DNA from: Thermoleophilia bacterium
GTDB lineage: Bacteria; Actinomycetota; Thermoleophilia; Gaiellales; Gaiellaceae
Length of the DNA stretch: 11,801 nt
NCBI GenBank assembly: GCA_025934335.1
Contig: JAICYG010000076.1
Coordinates: 1 to 11,801 of the forward strand
Direction: 5' to 3'
Each line of letters starts with the position of its first letter. Position 1 is the stretch's first letter. The translations under genes and the position numbers were made by a program. Below the pieces are notes generated by a model. The model ran no database searches and was not told where the DNA came from. It saw only the letters and a list, made by a program, of their open reading frames with translations. Below, one piece after another: positions 1-5,503 of the stretch.

Positions 1-2000
1 CGCGGCAGGAGCGAGCGCTGCATCGTCTCCGCAAACGCCTTCTGCTGCTGGTAGAGGCGGGCGTTGTCGACCGCGAGCGCCGCCTGCTGCGCGATCGTCC
101 GCGCGGTCGCGAGCGTCTCCTCGGTGATCGGCTCGGCCGGGTCGAGCGAGACGATCGTCAGCTCCGCGAGCAGCTCCGTGGGGCTCGCCAGCTGAAGGAG
201 CGCGGCCGTCGAGCCGGCTTCGAGGAACGGACGCAGCAGCGCGTGGGCACCGCCGAGGCGCGCCGCCGCCGGGCCGTCGAGGAGCATCGCCTCCTGCATC
301 CTCGGCGGCCGGGGCTGCGGTCGCGCGAGGATCGTCCGCAGCGGGGCGGTGAGGCGGTCGTCCGACACCTGGATCCTCGCGGGCACGAACTGGTCGCCGC
401 GGTCGTCGGGCACCCGGATCACGGCCGCGTCGACCCCGAACTGCTGCACGAGTGTGTCGATCACCGCGTCGAGCGTGCGGTCGAGCGACAGCGTCTGGGC
501 GAACGACCGCGAGATCTCGTACAGCGCCGCCACCTGCCGCGACGCCTGACGCTCTGCGTCGAGCGAGTCGGAGAGCGCAACGCCGAGCTTCGTCTCGCGC
601 TCGTGCAGCCTCGCGTTCTGGACGACGACCGCAAGCTGGGCGGCGAGCGCGGTCAGGAGCGCGAGGTCGTTCTCCGACAGGGTTCGCTCGTCGGGGAACG
701 CGACGAGCAGCCCGATCGACTCCTCGCGCACCTGCAGCGGAACGCCGACCGCCGAGGCTTCGCCGACACCCGCGAGTGCCGTCCGGACGGCGCCGAGCGC
801 CGTCTCGCGCCCGTCGGCGTGCGCGTGCACCGACGTCCGCGCGCGCAGCGGGCCGAGGAAGACGTCGGCGAGGCGCTGCGCGACCGCATCGTGCTCGGGC
901 GCGAGCCCGCGCCCGGCGGCGCCGTACAGGCGGCCGTGGTCGCGGAGAAAGACGCCGACCCGCTCGAACTGCAGGAGGTCGGAGATGCGCTCGACCGCCG
1001 TCTCGAGCGTGTGTGCGAGCGAGAGCCGTGCGATCGCTTCGGAGACGACGTCGAGGAGCGCGCGAGTGCGCTCGAGCTCCTGCTCGGTCGACCGGGCGCG
1101 CTCGCCGGAGCGGACCGCATGCGCCGCGCGGGCGGCGAACGCGGCCAGGCCCGAAAGCTCCTCCTCGCCCGGCGCGTCCTCCTGCGAGTAGAGGAGCTGC
1201 AGGACGCCGAACGGCGGCTGCCCGAGCGGGAATATCGCCACGCAGGCGAGCGCGGGCGGGAGCCCCGCCTGTGTCGCGACGCTCGCCGGCCGCCACGCCT
1301 CGAGCGAGCTCTCCGCGAGCGTCGCCAACCGGGGCAGCACCGCCTCGACCTCGCCGAGGCTCGTCATGAAGGTCAGGCCGCCGTCCGGCGCGACGCGCCA
1401 GACGACGCCGCCCCGCGCACCGCTCGCATCGGCCGCCACACGAAGCGCCTGCTGCGCCGAGCGGCGCGGATCGCCGCCGGCCGCGAGCGCATCGCCGGCC
1501 AGCTCGAGCCAGGCGGCACGGCGAAAGCCGGCAGCTGCATGCGTCCCGGGCGCCAGCGTCCGCACCGCGAGCGCCACCTGCGCGGCGGCGAGCGCGGCCA
1601 GCGAGGCCTCGTCGGCGCCGAACGGCTCGTGACGGACGGCCTCGAGCGATCCGACCACCCTGCCGCCGGCGCGGGCCGCAACCGCGATCGTCGCCGACGC
1701 CTGCGCGCCGGCCGCCGCGCGCCGCACCGGCTCGGACGCCACGCCCGCGGCGATGAGGTCGCAGTCGGCGCGCGTACCCGCGGCCTCCGCGGCGAGCGCC
1801 GAGCTCTCCGGCGCGACCGCGCGCGCGACCAGCTCTCCCTGCTCGTTGAGCAGGCGCAGCACGACCAGGTCCGCGTCGAGCGCCTCCGCGGCGGCGGCCG
1901 CGACCGCGCCCAGCGCCTCGCGCAGATTGCCGGTCGACGCGACGCGCTCGGCCGCCTCGGCGAGCGCCTCGACGGGCAGCCGTCCAGCTCTCACGACCAT
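1..2000 (-). CDS. Multi-GAF sensor protein, probable SpoIIE/RsbU-type serine phosphatase (3' end outside window)
   Basis: Reading leftwards from ATG at 2000, the frame stays open for 666 codons to the window edge. By eye the protein has four GAF-like repeats at about residues 20-130, 165-285, 310-455 and 490-645. Each has an alpha helix, a D/E-rich turn, and the hydrophobic strands typical of GAF domains, and the last two end in helices such as QLAVVVQNARLHE and QAALAVDNARLYQQQ. The final residues read ETMQRSLLP. This is the linker normally found between a GAF domain and a PPM-type SpoIIE phosphatase domain, so the missing C-terminus is probably that phosphatase. Such proteins dephosphorylate anti-sigma-factor antagonists in partner-switching stress pathways. 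The ligand of the GAF domains is unknown. No Shine-Dalgarno precedes the ATG; TATCTC lies 7 nt upstream. The protein is cytoplasmic, with no TM segment. The GAF call is fairly sure; the phosphatase is inferred from the linker alone. Confidence 0.85.
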   Translation of the reverse strand, partial: MVVRAGRLPVEALAEAAERVASTGNLREALGAVAAAAAEALDADLVVLRLLNEQGELVARAVAPESSALAAEAAGTRADCDLIAAGVASEPVRRAAAGAQASATIAVAARAGGRVVGSLEAVRHEPFGADEASLAALAAAQVALAVRTLAPGTHAAAGFRRAAWLELAGDALAAGGDPRRSAQQALRVAADASGARGGVVWRVAPDGGLTFMTSLGEVEAVLPRLATLAESSLEAWRPASVATQAGLPPALACVAIFPLGQPPFGVLQLLYSQEDAPGEEELSGLAAFAARAAHAVRSGERARSTEQELERTRALLDVVSEAIARLSLAHTLETAVERISDLLQFERVGVFLRDHGRLYGAAGRGLAPEHDAVAQRLADVFLGPLRARTSVHAHADGRETALGAVRTALAGVGEASAVGVPLQVREESIGLLVAFPDERTLSENDLALLTALAAQLAVVVQNARLHERETKLGVALSDSLDAERQASRQVAALYEISRSFAQTLSLDRTLDAVIDTLVQQFGVDAAVIRVPDDRGDQFVPARIQVSDDRLTAPLRTILARPQPRPPRMQEAMLLDGPAAARLGGAHALLRPFLEAGSTAALLQLASPTELLAELTIVSLDPAEPITEETLATARTIAQQAALAVDNARLYQQQKAFAETMQRSLLP

Positions 2001-2025
2001 TGACACGGAGATACTGCCTTACAAT
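2000..2025 (+). promoter_or_regulatory. Promoter-like element for the gene at 2033, leaderless type
   Basis: TTGACA at 2000-2005 is a perfect -35 hexamer and TACAAT at 2020-2025 is a near-perfect -10. The 14-bp spacer is short against the usual 16-18, so the -35 may be fortuitous. The -10 ends 7 nt before the ATG at 2033, which would place the transcription start on or beside the start codon. The TTGACA begins within the start codon of the divergent GAF gene. Confidence 0.55.
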
Positions 2026-2032
2026 TGGGGGG

Positions 2033-2272
2033 ATGGCCGAGCCCGCCCGCCAAGCGGAGACGCTGCCCGACGACGCACCGTCGCTCGACCCGCTCGTGAT
2101 CGAGCGGAACTACCGCCGCGAGCGTGCCCGCCGGCGCGCCCGTGTGCAGCGGCGGAGCGCCGCCCGGCGGTCGGACGTCCGCTTCTGGATCACGCTGCTC
2201 GTGCTCGCGTTCCTGACGGCGTTCGTCGTTCTCGCCGCGTGGCACGAGGTACAGACGCTCTTCGGCGTCTGA
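2033..2272 (+). CDS. Small single-pass membrane protein, unknown function (79 aa)
   Basis: I do not recognise a family. The ATG at 2033 is preferred over an in-frame ATG at 2000 because it sits 7 nt after a TACAAT -10 and avoids a start buried in the divergent gene's start codon. The N-terminal half is soluble, with an acidic-proline stretch (residues 9-20). A very arginine-rich segment (about residues 28-50) follows, then one hydrophobic helix (about 51-70) and a short tail HEVQTLFGV. The arginine cluster just before the helix predicts an N-in, C-out topology by the positive-inside rule. The stop at 2270-2272 is one base from the stop of the convergent zinc-ribbon gene. It starts only 32 bp from the divergent GAF gene, so the two may be co-regulated. 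The codons look normal for this genome. Function unknown. Confidence 0.7.
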   Translation: MAEPARQAETLPDDAPSLDPLVIERNYRRERARRRARVQRRSAARRSDVRFWITLLVLAFLTAFVVLAAWHEVQTLFGV

Positions 2273-2273
2273 G

Positions 2274-2483
2274 CTACTGGAGCCGCTGCGGCGCGGGCGC
2301 GCCGCGCGGACCGCGCTCCCAGGTCGTCCCGCCGCACATAGGGCACTTCGGCAGCGTCGCCTGCACCGTCACGCCGTAGCCGCAGCTCGAGCAGCGAAAA
2401 GCGCCGGCTGCGAGCGCTCCCGTCCTCGCGAACTCCACGAAATCTCCTCCGGTGGAGTCGAGCTTCCTTGCCTCGTCGAGCAT
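2274..2483 (-). CDS. Small zinc-ribbon protein (69 aa)
   Basis: The protein has two CxxC knuckles, CSSC at residues 31-34 and CPMC at 47-50, spaced as in a rubredoxin-like zinc ribbon. They are flanked by RCSSCGYGV and LPKCPMCGGTTWE, so it very probably binds one zinc ion (or iron). The N-terminus is polar and the C-terminus is Pro/Arg-rich. The ATG at 2483 is supported by a strong Shine-Dalgarno, GAGGGGG, 4 nt upstream. A longer reading of this frame runs upstream through other genes and is a shadow. The gene converges on the 79-aa membrane protein with one base between stops and diverges from the four-TM gene. Small stand-alone ribbons of this type are often called FmdB-like or rubredoxin-like, but no specific role can be assigned. 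Confidence 0.8.
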   Translation of the reverse strand: MLDEARKLDSTGGDFVEFARTGALAAGAFRCSSCGYGVTVQATLPKCPMCGGTTWERGPRGAPAPQRLQ

Positions 2484-2531
2484 ATGACCCCCTCGTCGAC
2501 CGGTCCTGATGCCTCCGACCGATCTCTTCCC

Positions 2532-2540
2532 CATACTTAG
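2532..2540. promoter_or_regulatory. Possible shared bidirectional -10 element
   Basis: The A/T-rich stretch CATACTTAG is the only such patch between the divergent starts at 2483 (-) and 2545 (+). Read forward, CATACT ends 7 nt before the GTG at 2545. Read backward, CTAAGTATG offers an AAGTAT hexamer that would give the zinc-ribbon gene a leader of roughly 40 nt carrying its Shine-Dalgarno. No clear -35 is seen for either direction. Confidence 0.35.
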
Positions 2541-2544
2541 CGCC

Positions 2545-3030
2545 GTGGAAACGCCGGACTTCTTCGACGCGGAGCCGCCGGAGCCGGGCGCCCCGACCCC
2601 GGCCGGGTACGCCCGCCGGGCCGAAGGGGGCCTCTGGGCCGCTGGCGAGCGCGTCACCTGGGTGGCCGGGCTCGTGCTCGCGCTCTCGTCGTTCATGGAC
2701 TGGTACGCGGGCTCCGGGGTCGGAGTGAAGCTCGCCGTGATCGGCTGGCACAGCGGCGTTCTCGGCAAGCTCGTCTTCTTCATCGGGCTGGCCGTCCTCG
2801 CGATCGTCGCGCTCCGCGAGACCGGTTTCGAGCTGCCGCCGACCATTCCCGAGAGCCTCGTGCTGCTCGGGCTCGGCGTGCTCGCCGCCGTCTTCGTGCT
2901 GATCCGCGTCATCTCGATCCCGGACGCGGTGCTGCCGGCGGACGGCCGCGGCATCGGCATCTGGATCAGCCTCGTCTCGGCGCTCGCCGTGATCGCCGGC
3001 GGATTGCTGAGAGCAGCAGAAGAGCTGTAA
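2545..3030 (+). CDS. Four-TM integral membrane protein, unknown function (161 aa)
   Basis: The first 35 residues are soluble, acidic and proline-rich. Four hydrophobic segments follow at about residues 38-54, 74-90, 103-122 and 135-155, separated by short loops; the last loop contains PADGRGIGIW. There are no recognisable catalytic or binding motifs, and I cannot name a family. The start is uncertain. An ATG at 2509 would add 12 residues (MPPTDLFPILSA) but has no Shine-Dalgarno. The GTG at 2545 lies 7 nt after a CATACT hexamer, matching the leaderless arrangement of several neighbours, so I chose it. The 3' end runs 65 bp into the antisense of the PAP2 gene, an overlapping convergent pair. 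Membrane placement is confident; function is unknown. Confidence 0.75.
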   Translation: METPDFFDAEPPEPGAPTPAGYARRAEGGLWAAGERVTWVAGLVLALSSFMDWYAGSGVGVKLAVIGWHSGVLGKLVFFIGLAVLAIVALRETGFELPPTIPESLVLLGLGVLAAVFVLIRVISIPDAVLPADGRGIGIWISLVSALAVIAGGLLRAAEEL

Positions 3031-3376
3031 GCGTCCCGAGCACGGCCCCGGCGAGCACGTCCGTCGGGTAGTGGACGCCGTTGTAGAGACGCGAGAAGCC
3101 GATCAGGCACGCGAGCGCGTAGAACGCCAGCCGGTAGCGCGGGGCGAATGCCGAGAGGACGGTCGCGCCGGCGAACGCGGTCGCGGTGTGCCCCGACGGG
3201 AACGAGTGATTCCGCTCCGACGGCCCGAGCTGATGCTCGAACGGCCGGTGGCGCGGCACCACCACCTTGATCAGCGCGGTCAGCAGGTCCGCCGCTCCGA
3301 CCGCGAAGAGGACCGCGACGAGGAGCGACGGGCGCCGCCAGAGGAGCGCGAGCACGATCGCGATCGCGAGCCACAC
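2966..3376 (-). CDS. PAP2-family membrane phosphatase (true start probably upstream)
   Basis: All three PAP2 acid-phosphatase motifs are present. From the GTG at 3376, K37-x6-R44-P45 (KVVVPRHRP) is motif 1, PSGH at 60-63 is motif 2, and S95-R96-x5-H102-x3-D106 (SRLYNGVHYPTD) is motif 3. H63 and H102 are the expected catalytic pair. Hydrophobic helices surround them, so this is an integral membrane enzyme of the undecaprenyl-pyrophosphate/phosphatidate phosphatase superfamily. A role in recycling cell-wall lipid carrier is plausible but unproven. GTG at 3376 is the only ATG/GTG/TTG in frame. However, the frame stays open to 3505 and reads a typical PAP2 N-terminus (LEHWLVGLRVGSLDGFFVW, then SRIGTLGA) that this start would cut off. 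A CTG at 3481, overlapping the upstream regulator's stop, would restore it and give 171 aa. The arginine-rich C-terminus overlaps the convergent membrane gene. Confidence 0.88.
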   Translation of the reverse strand: MWLAIAIVLALLWRRPSLLVAVLFAVGAADLLTALIKVVVPRHRPFEHQLGPSERNHSFPSGHTATAFAGATVLSAFAPRYRLAFYALACLIGFSRLYNGVHYPTDVLAGAVLGTLTALLLLSAIRRRSRRAPRRG

Positions 3377-3473
3377 CGCGCCGAGCGTGCCGATCCGCGA
3401 TACCCAGACGAAGAAGCCGTCGAGCGAGCCGACGCGCAGCCCGACAAGCCAGTGCTCGAGATGGCGGTCGGCC

Positions 3474-4049
3474 TTAAGCAGGGACGAGCTGCTTGGCGCG
3501 CTCGATCAGCTGCTGCGGGTCGAACGGCTTCCCGACGAAGCCGCGCGCGCCGCGCTCCTCCGCCTGGCTCGCCGACCGCTCGTCGACCTGGCCGCTGAAC
3601 ATGATCACCGGGATCGAGCCGTGACGCTCCTGCATCCGCTGCAGCATCTGCCAGCCGTCGATCCCCGGCATGACGACGTCCAGGAGGACGAGGTCGGGGG
3701 CGCCGTCCTCGATCACCTGCAGCGCCTCGTCGCCGCTCGCCGCCTCGCGAACCGTATAGCCCTCCATCTCGAGATTCACGCGCATGTACTCCCGGAGACG
3801 GTCGTCGTCGTCGACGACGAGCACGAGCGGCCCCGAGGTGTGGCCGCCTGGACCGGAGCGGTCGAGGAACGCCTCCAGGTCGCGGCGGCGGTAGCGGCGG
3901 TGCCCGCCGGGCGTGTAAAACGCGGGCACGCGGCCCTGGTCCGACCACTTGCGGATCGTCGACTGGGCCACCCCGAGGAACTTCGCCGCCTGCCCGAGCG
4001 TGAGCCAGTCGGGCTCTGTCGTCGGTGCGCGCCTTCCCGGGAACGTCAC
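3474..4049 (-). CDS. Response regulator with N-terminal MerR/BldC-type HTH and C-terminal receiver domain
   Basis: Residues about 15-62 form a MerR/excisionase-type winged HTH: WLTLGQAAKFLGVAQSTI, then RKWSDQGRVPAF and the wing motif GGHRRY. Residues about 74-190 form a CheY-like receiver domain. It has the acidic pocket D80-D82, phospho-acceptor D124 in VLLDVVMPG, S152 in MFSGQ and K174 in GKPF, so the phosphorylation site is complete. The order, DNA binding first and receiver last, is the reverse of most response regulators. No histidine kinase is encoded nearby, so the partner is unknown. I chose GTG at 4049 (191 aa) because a TACTTT hexamer ends 6 nt upstream and the HTH begins 14 residues later. 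An ATG at 4106 would add 19 residues of non-conserved look. The stop at 3474 overlaps the open frame of the PAP2 gene, implying co-transcription. Confidence 0.9.
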   Translation of the reverse strand: MTFPGRRAPTTEPDWLTLGQAAKFLGVAQSTIRKWSDQGRVPAFYTPGGHRRYRRRDLEAFLDRSGPGGHTSGPLVLVVDDDDRLREYMRVNLEMEGYTVREAASGDEALQVIEDGAPDLVLLDVVMPGIDGWQMLQRMQERHGSIPVIMFSGQVDERSASQAEERGARGFVGKPFDPQQLIERAKQLVPA

Positions 4050-4055
4050 GAGCCA

Positions 4056-4061
4056 AAAGTA
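4056..4061 (-). promoter_or_regulatory. -10-like TACTTT before the HTH-REC regulator
   Basis: On the minus strand TACTTT ends 6 nt before the GTG at 4049, giving a predicted leaderless transcript. A GGTTTAG around 4079-4085 lies at about -35 distance but is a weak match. There is no Shine-Dalgarno at correct spacing for this GTG. Confidence 0.45.
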
Positions 4062-4078
4062 GCCAAAGCTTCTCCTAC

Positions 4079-4192
4079 CTAAACCGCCCCGGCAGAGTTG
4101 CTGCAAATTGGTGTGCCGTTCGCGTCGAACGTGTCCAGGAACGTGATGTAGCCGGCGTCGCGGCTCAGCACGTTGAGCGTGTCAGACGACTC
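4079..4192 (-). pseudogene. Coding-like C-terminal gene remnant, unidentified
   Basis: Between TGA at 4195-4193 and TAG at 4081-4079 the minus strand holds 37 sense codons. They read as plausible protein: SSDTLNVLSRDAGYITFLD followed by TFDANGTPICSNSAGAV. Third positions are about 84% G or C, as in real genes of this genome, although the stretch sits in an otherwise gene-free gap. There is no ATG; a GTG occurs at the NVLS position but has no Shine-Dalgarno. This looks like the tail of a gene, perhaps of a secreted protein judging by the FDANGT-type composition, whose 5' part was lost. It may instead be a short leader ORF before the regulator, or chance. I cannot name the family. Confidence 0.35.
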
Positions 4193-4236
4193 TCACATGC
4201 TCTCTTGCTCGTGTCAACACGCACGATCTCCGCCGG

Positions 4237-4422
4237 TCAGGGGCTCGAGACGGTGACCGTGACCGTCTCGCGCGCGGCCGGTGCGAGCGGCAGCGGCCGG
4301 AGGGTGCGGACGAGGGTCTGGGTGCCGCCGGGCCTCGGGTTGTCGTGCAGCGCCTCGCCGACGGCGATCCCGACGAAGAAGACGATCGCGGCCGCGACCA
4401 GCGCGAGCACGACACGGGTCAC
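4237..4422 (-). CDS. Small membrane-anchored protein, unknown function (61 aa)
   Basis: GTG at 4422 overlaps the TGA of the upstream gene (GTGA), a standard translational-coupling junction. This supports the start although the same frame is open further upstream. Residues about 4-22 form one hydrophobic helix (VVLALVAAAIVFFVGIAVG). A polar, proline-rich tail follows, ending in a Val/Thr repeat (ETVTVTVSS). There is only one Arg before the helix, so topology is not certain, although an outside tail is likely. I recognise no domain. It is the last gene of the run that begins with pyruvate kinase. Its final codons contain an inverted repeat that might act at the RNA level. Small membrane proteins near ftsB and DUF501 suggest an envelope or division link, but this is only contextual. 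Confidence 0.65.
   Translation of the reverse strand: MTRVVLALVAAAIVFFVGIAVGEALHDNPRPGGTQTLVRTLRPLPLAPAARETVTVTVSSP
4247..4269. other. Inverted repeat inside the 3' end of the 61-aa gene
   Basis: GAGACGGT at 4247-4254 pairs with ACCGTCTC at 4262-4269 around a 7-nt loop, giving an 8-bp G+C-rich stem 8 bp before the stop codon. It encodes part of the Thr/Val repeat, so the symmetry could be a by-product of codon choice. No T-run follows, so it is not a canonical intrinsic terminator. It lies at the end of the operon, where a hairpin could end or protect the transcript. Confidence 0.3.
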
Positions 4423-4727
4423 GGCCGGTAGTCCACCGCCCCGCGTGCGTACGCGTGGAACGCGGCGTCGGCAACCGTCCCCGGCTCGTGCGGCGGCGTG
4501 CCCTCGGGGTCCGCCTCCTCGAGCAGCTCCCGCACCCAGTCGTCGGCCCCGACGTACGCCGCGGCGAGCTCCTCGAGCGTGAACGTCTGCCCCACCCGCT
4601 GACGGAGCGCGTCGACGACGAGCTCGGCGCCGCCGACGAGCCGCCGGTAACGGCCCGCATCGGAGCGCGCGTCCTCGAGACGGCGGTTGCCGTCCTGCCA
4701 CTGCTGCCGCGCGAGCTCGACCTCCAT
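4419..4727 (-). CDS. Conserved-looking hypothetical protein (102 aa)
   Basis: The ATG at 4727 overlaps the TGA of the DUF501 gene by one base (TGATG), and the stop overlaps the next GTG, so the gene is locked into the operon by coupling at both ends. The protein is soluble and highly charged. The first 30 residues (ELARQQWQDGNRRLEDA and onward) look helical and possibly coiled. Residues 31-70 include a compact segment, VVDALRQRVGQTFTLEELAA, that resembles a small helical bundle or degenerate wHTH. The C-terminus is aromatic (HAYARGAVDYRP). No cysteines, TM segment or signal peptide are seen. In mycobacteria an exopolyphosphatase gene follows DUF501; nothing here resembles it. I do not recognise a family and assign no function. 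Confidence 0.75.
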   Translation of the reverse strand: MEVELARQQWQDGNRRLEDARSDAGRYRRLVGGAELVVDALRQRVGQTFTLEELAAAYVGADDWVRELLEEADPEGTPPHEPGTVADAAFHAYARGAVDYRP

Positions 4728-5185
4728 CAGTCGAGGGGAGTACAGCAGGAGGCGGGCCAGAGGGCAGGCAGCTCGGCGAGGACGCGGTCGCCTAGCGCGT
4801 AACGCGGCCGCGCGAGCGCGAACGCCGCGTGCGCATGGAGGCACTTGAGGCTGCCCTCGCGCGTCGAGCCGCCGATGCCGGCGTCGAGCTCGGGGCGCAG
4901 GCGCCGCTGCTCCGACTGCGCGGCCGCCAGGCTCGCCGCGAGGGCGGCGTCGTCCCGGGCCGCCGCCGACCAGCGCTCGACACCGCCCACCGCCTCGAGC
5001 CGCGAGATGGCCGCCACCAGGTGCGGGCAGGTGACGTAGAACTGCGTCGGGAACGGGCGGCCCTCCTCGTCGAACGGCGCCTGCTCCGTCACCGCCGGAC
5101 GGCCGAACGGGCAGCGGACCGCGACGCGCCGGAACGCGCGCGGCCGGCGGCCGAGCTGCCGCTCGACGATCTCCTCGTCGGTCAC
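4727..5185 (-). CDS. DUF501 family protein (152 aa)
   Basis: Sequence features match the actinobacterial DUF501 family: an RVAVRCPFGRPAVTE block around C25, FPTQFYVTCPHLVAAISRLE around C53, and KCLHAHAAFALA with C115, H117 and H119. The spaced Cys and His residues suggest metal or cluster binding, but the family has no settled biochemical role that I know of. Length fits the family, which usually runs about 150-180 aa. The start is GTG at 5185, three bases after the ftsB stop; an AGGA sits almost directly against it, so initiation probably depends on coupling. Position directly after ftsB/divIC and in the eno neighbourhood is the classic context in actinobacteria and strongly supports the call. 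The C-terminus carries an extra CC pair (147-148) before the stop. Confidence 0.88.
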   Translation of the reverse strand: MTDEEIVERQLGRRPRAFRRVAVRCPFGRPAVTEQAPFDEEGRPFPTQFYVTCPHLVAAISRLEAVGGVERWSAAARDDAALAASLAAAQSEQRRLRPELDAGIGGSTREGSLKCLHAHAAFALARPRYALGDRVLAELPALWPASCCTPLD

Positions 5186-5188
5186 GTC

Positions 5189-5479
5189 CTAATGATTGCG
5201 GTGGCGCCAGTCGGTGATGCCGCGCACGATGAACAGCCGCTCGCCCGGGCGCACGAGCCCGAGCTTCCGCCCCTGGCGGATCAACTCCGGGTCGCTGTCG
5301 GCCGCGGCGATCTTCTTCTCGAGCCGCGCCTTCTCCGTCTCCAGCGCCTGTACCTGCGCGCGCCGCACACCGAGGTCGTGCTTCGCCCGTGCGTACGAGT
5401 GCATTGGCTTCCAGTAGAGAAAGGCGACGAGAACGAGCGCGCCGAGCGCGAGCAGCCGCGTGGGACGCAGGCGGATCAC
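5189..5479 (-). CDS. ftsB: FtsB/DivIC-like septum formation initiator (96 aa)
   Basis: The small bitopic protein has a basic N-terminus (IRLRPTR), one TM helix at about residues 8-24, and a heptad-like coiled coil at about 30-60 (RRAQVQALETEKARLEKKI). It ends in the family signature RKLGLVRPGERLFIV (residues 71-85). FtsB/DivIC joins the FtsL-FtsQ/DivIB complex at the division septum and helps activate septal peptidoglycan synthesis. Length is typical. GTG at 5479 is the only reasonable start, giving a short cytoplasmic tail before the helix; a GGTGG-like sequence precedes it but no strong Shine-Dalgarno. It lies 24 nt after the methyltransferase gene and 3 nt before DUF501, so it is co-transcribed. 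Synteny with DUF501 supports the assignment. Whether it should be called FtsB or DivIC is a naming matter. Confidence 0.9.
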   Translation of the reverse strand: MIRLRPTRLLALGALVLVAFLYWKPMHSYARAKHDLGVRRAQVQALETEKARLEKKIAAADSDPELIRQGRKLGLVRPGERLFIVRGITDWRHRNH

Positions 5480-5503
5480 GCCACCACGTTCGTCGGCCGC
5501 GCG

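Noticed and set aside
243..2003. Long plus-strand open frame of 586 codons opposite the GAF gene
   Set aside because: It is Arg/Gly/Glu-rich with no recognisable domain, while the minus strand encodes clear GAF repeats. It is an antisense shadow common in high-GC DNA.
2509..2544. ATG at 2509 as start of the four-TM protein
   Set aside because: It has no Shine-Dalgarno and lies upstream of the only -10-like patch, which points to GTG 2545. It is not excluded.
4050..4106. ATG at 4106 as start of the HTH-REC regulator
   Set aside because: The extra 19 residues look non-conserved and span the TACTTT promoter-like hexamer; GTG 4049 fits the leaderless pattern better.
4117..4131. CGTTCG-CGT-CGAACG perfect inverted repeat, tRNA-arm or operator candidate
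   Set aside because: The 6-bp stem with 3-nt loop is isolated, lies in the coding-like remnant, has no cloverleaf around it and no second copy was seen.
4212..4217. Perfect TTGACA on the minus strand upstream of the regulator
   Set aside because: At 16-18 bp spacing only TGAGAG, GAGAGT and AGAGTC occur, none a good -10. It may be chance; kept only as a weak possibility for a second regulator promoter.
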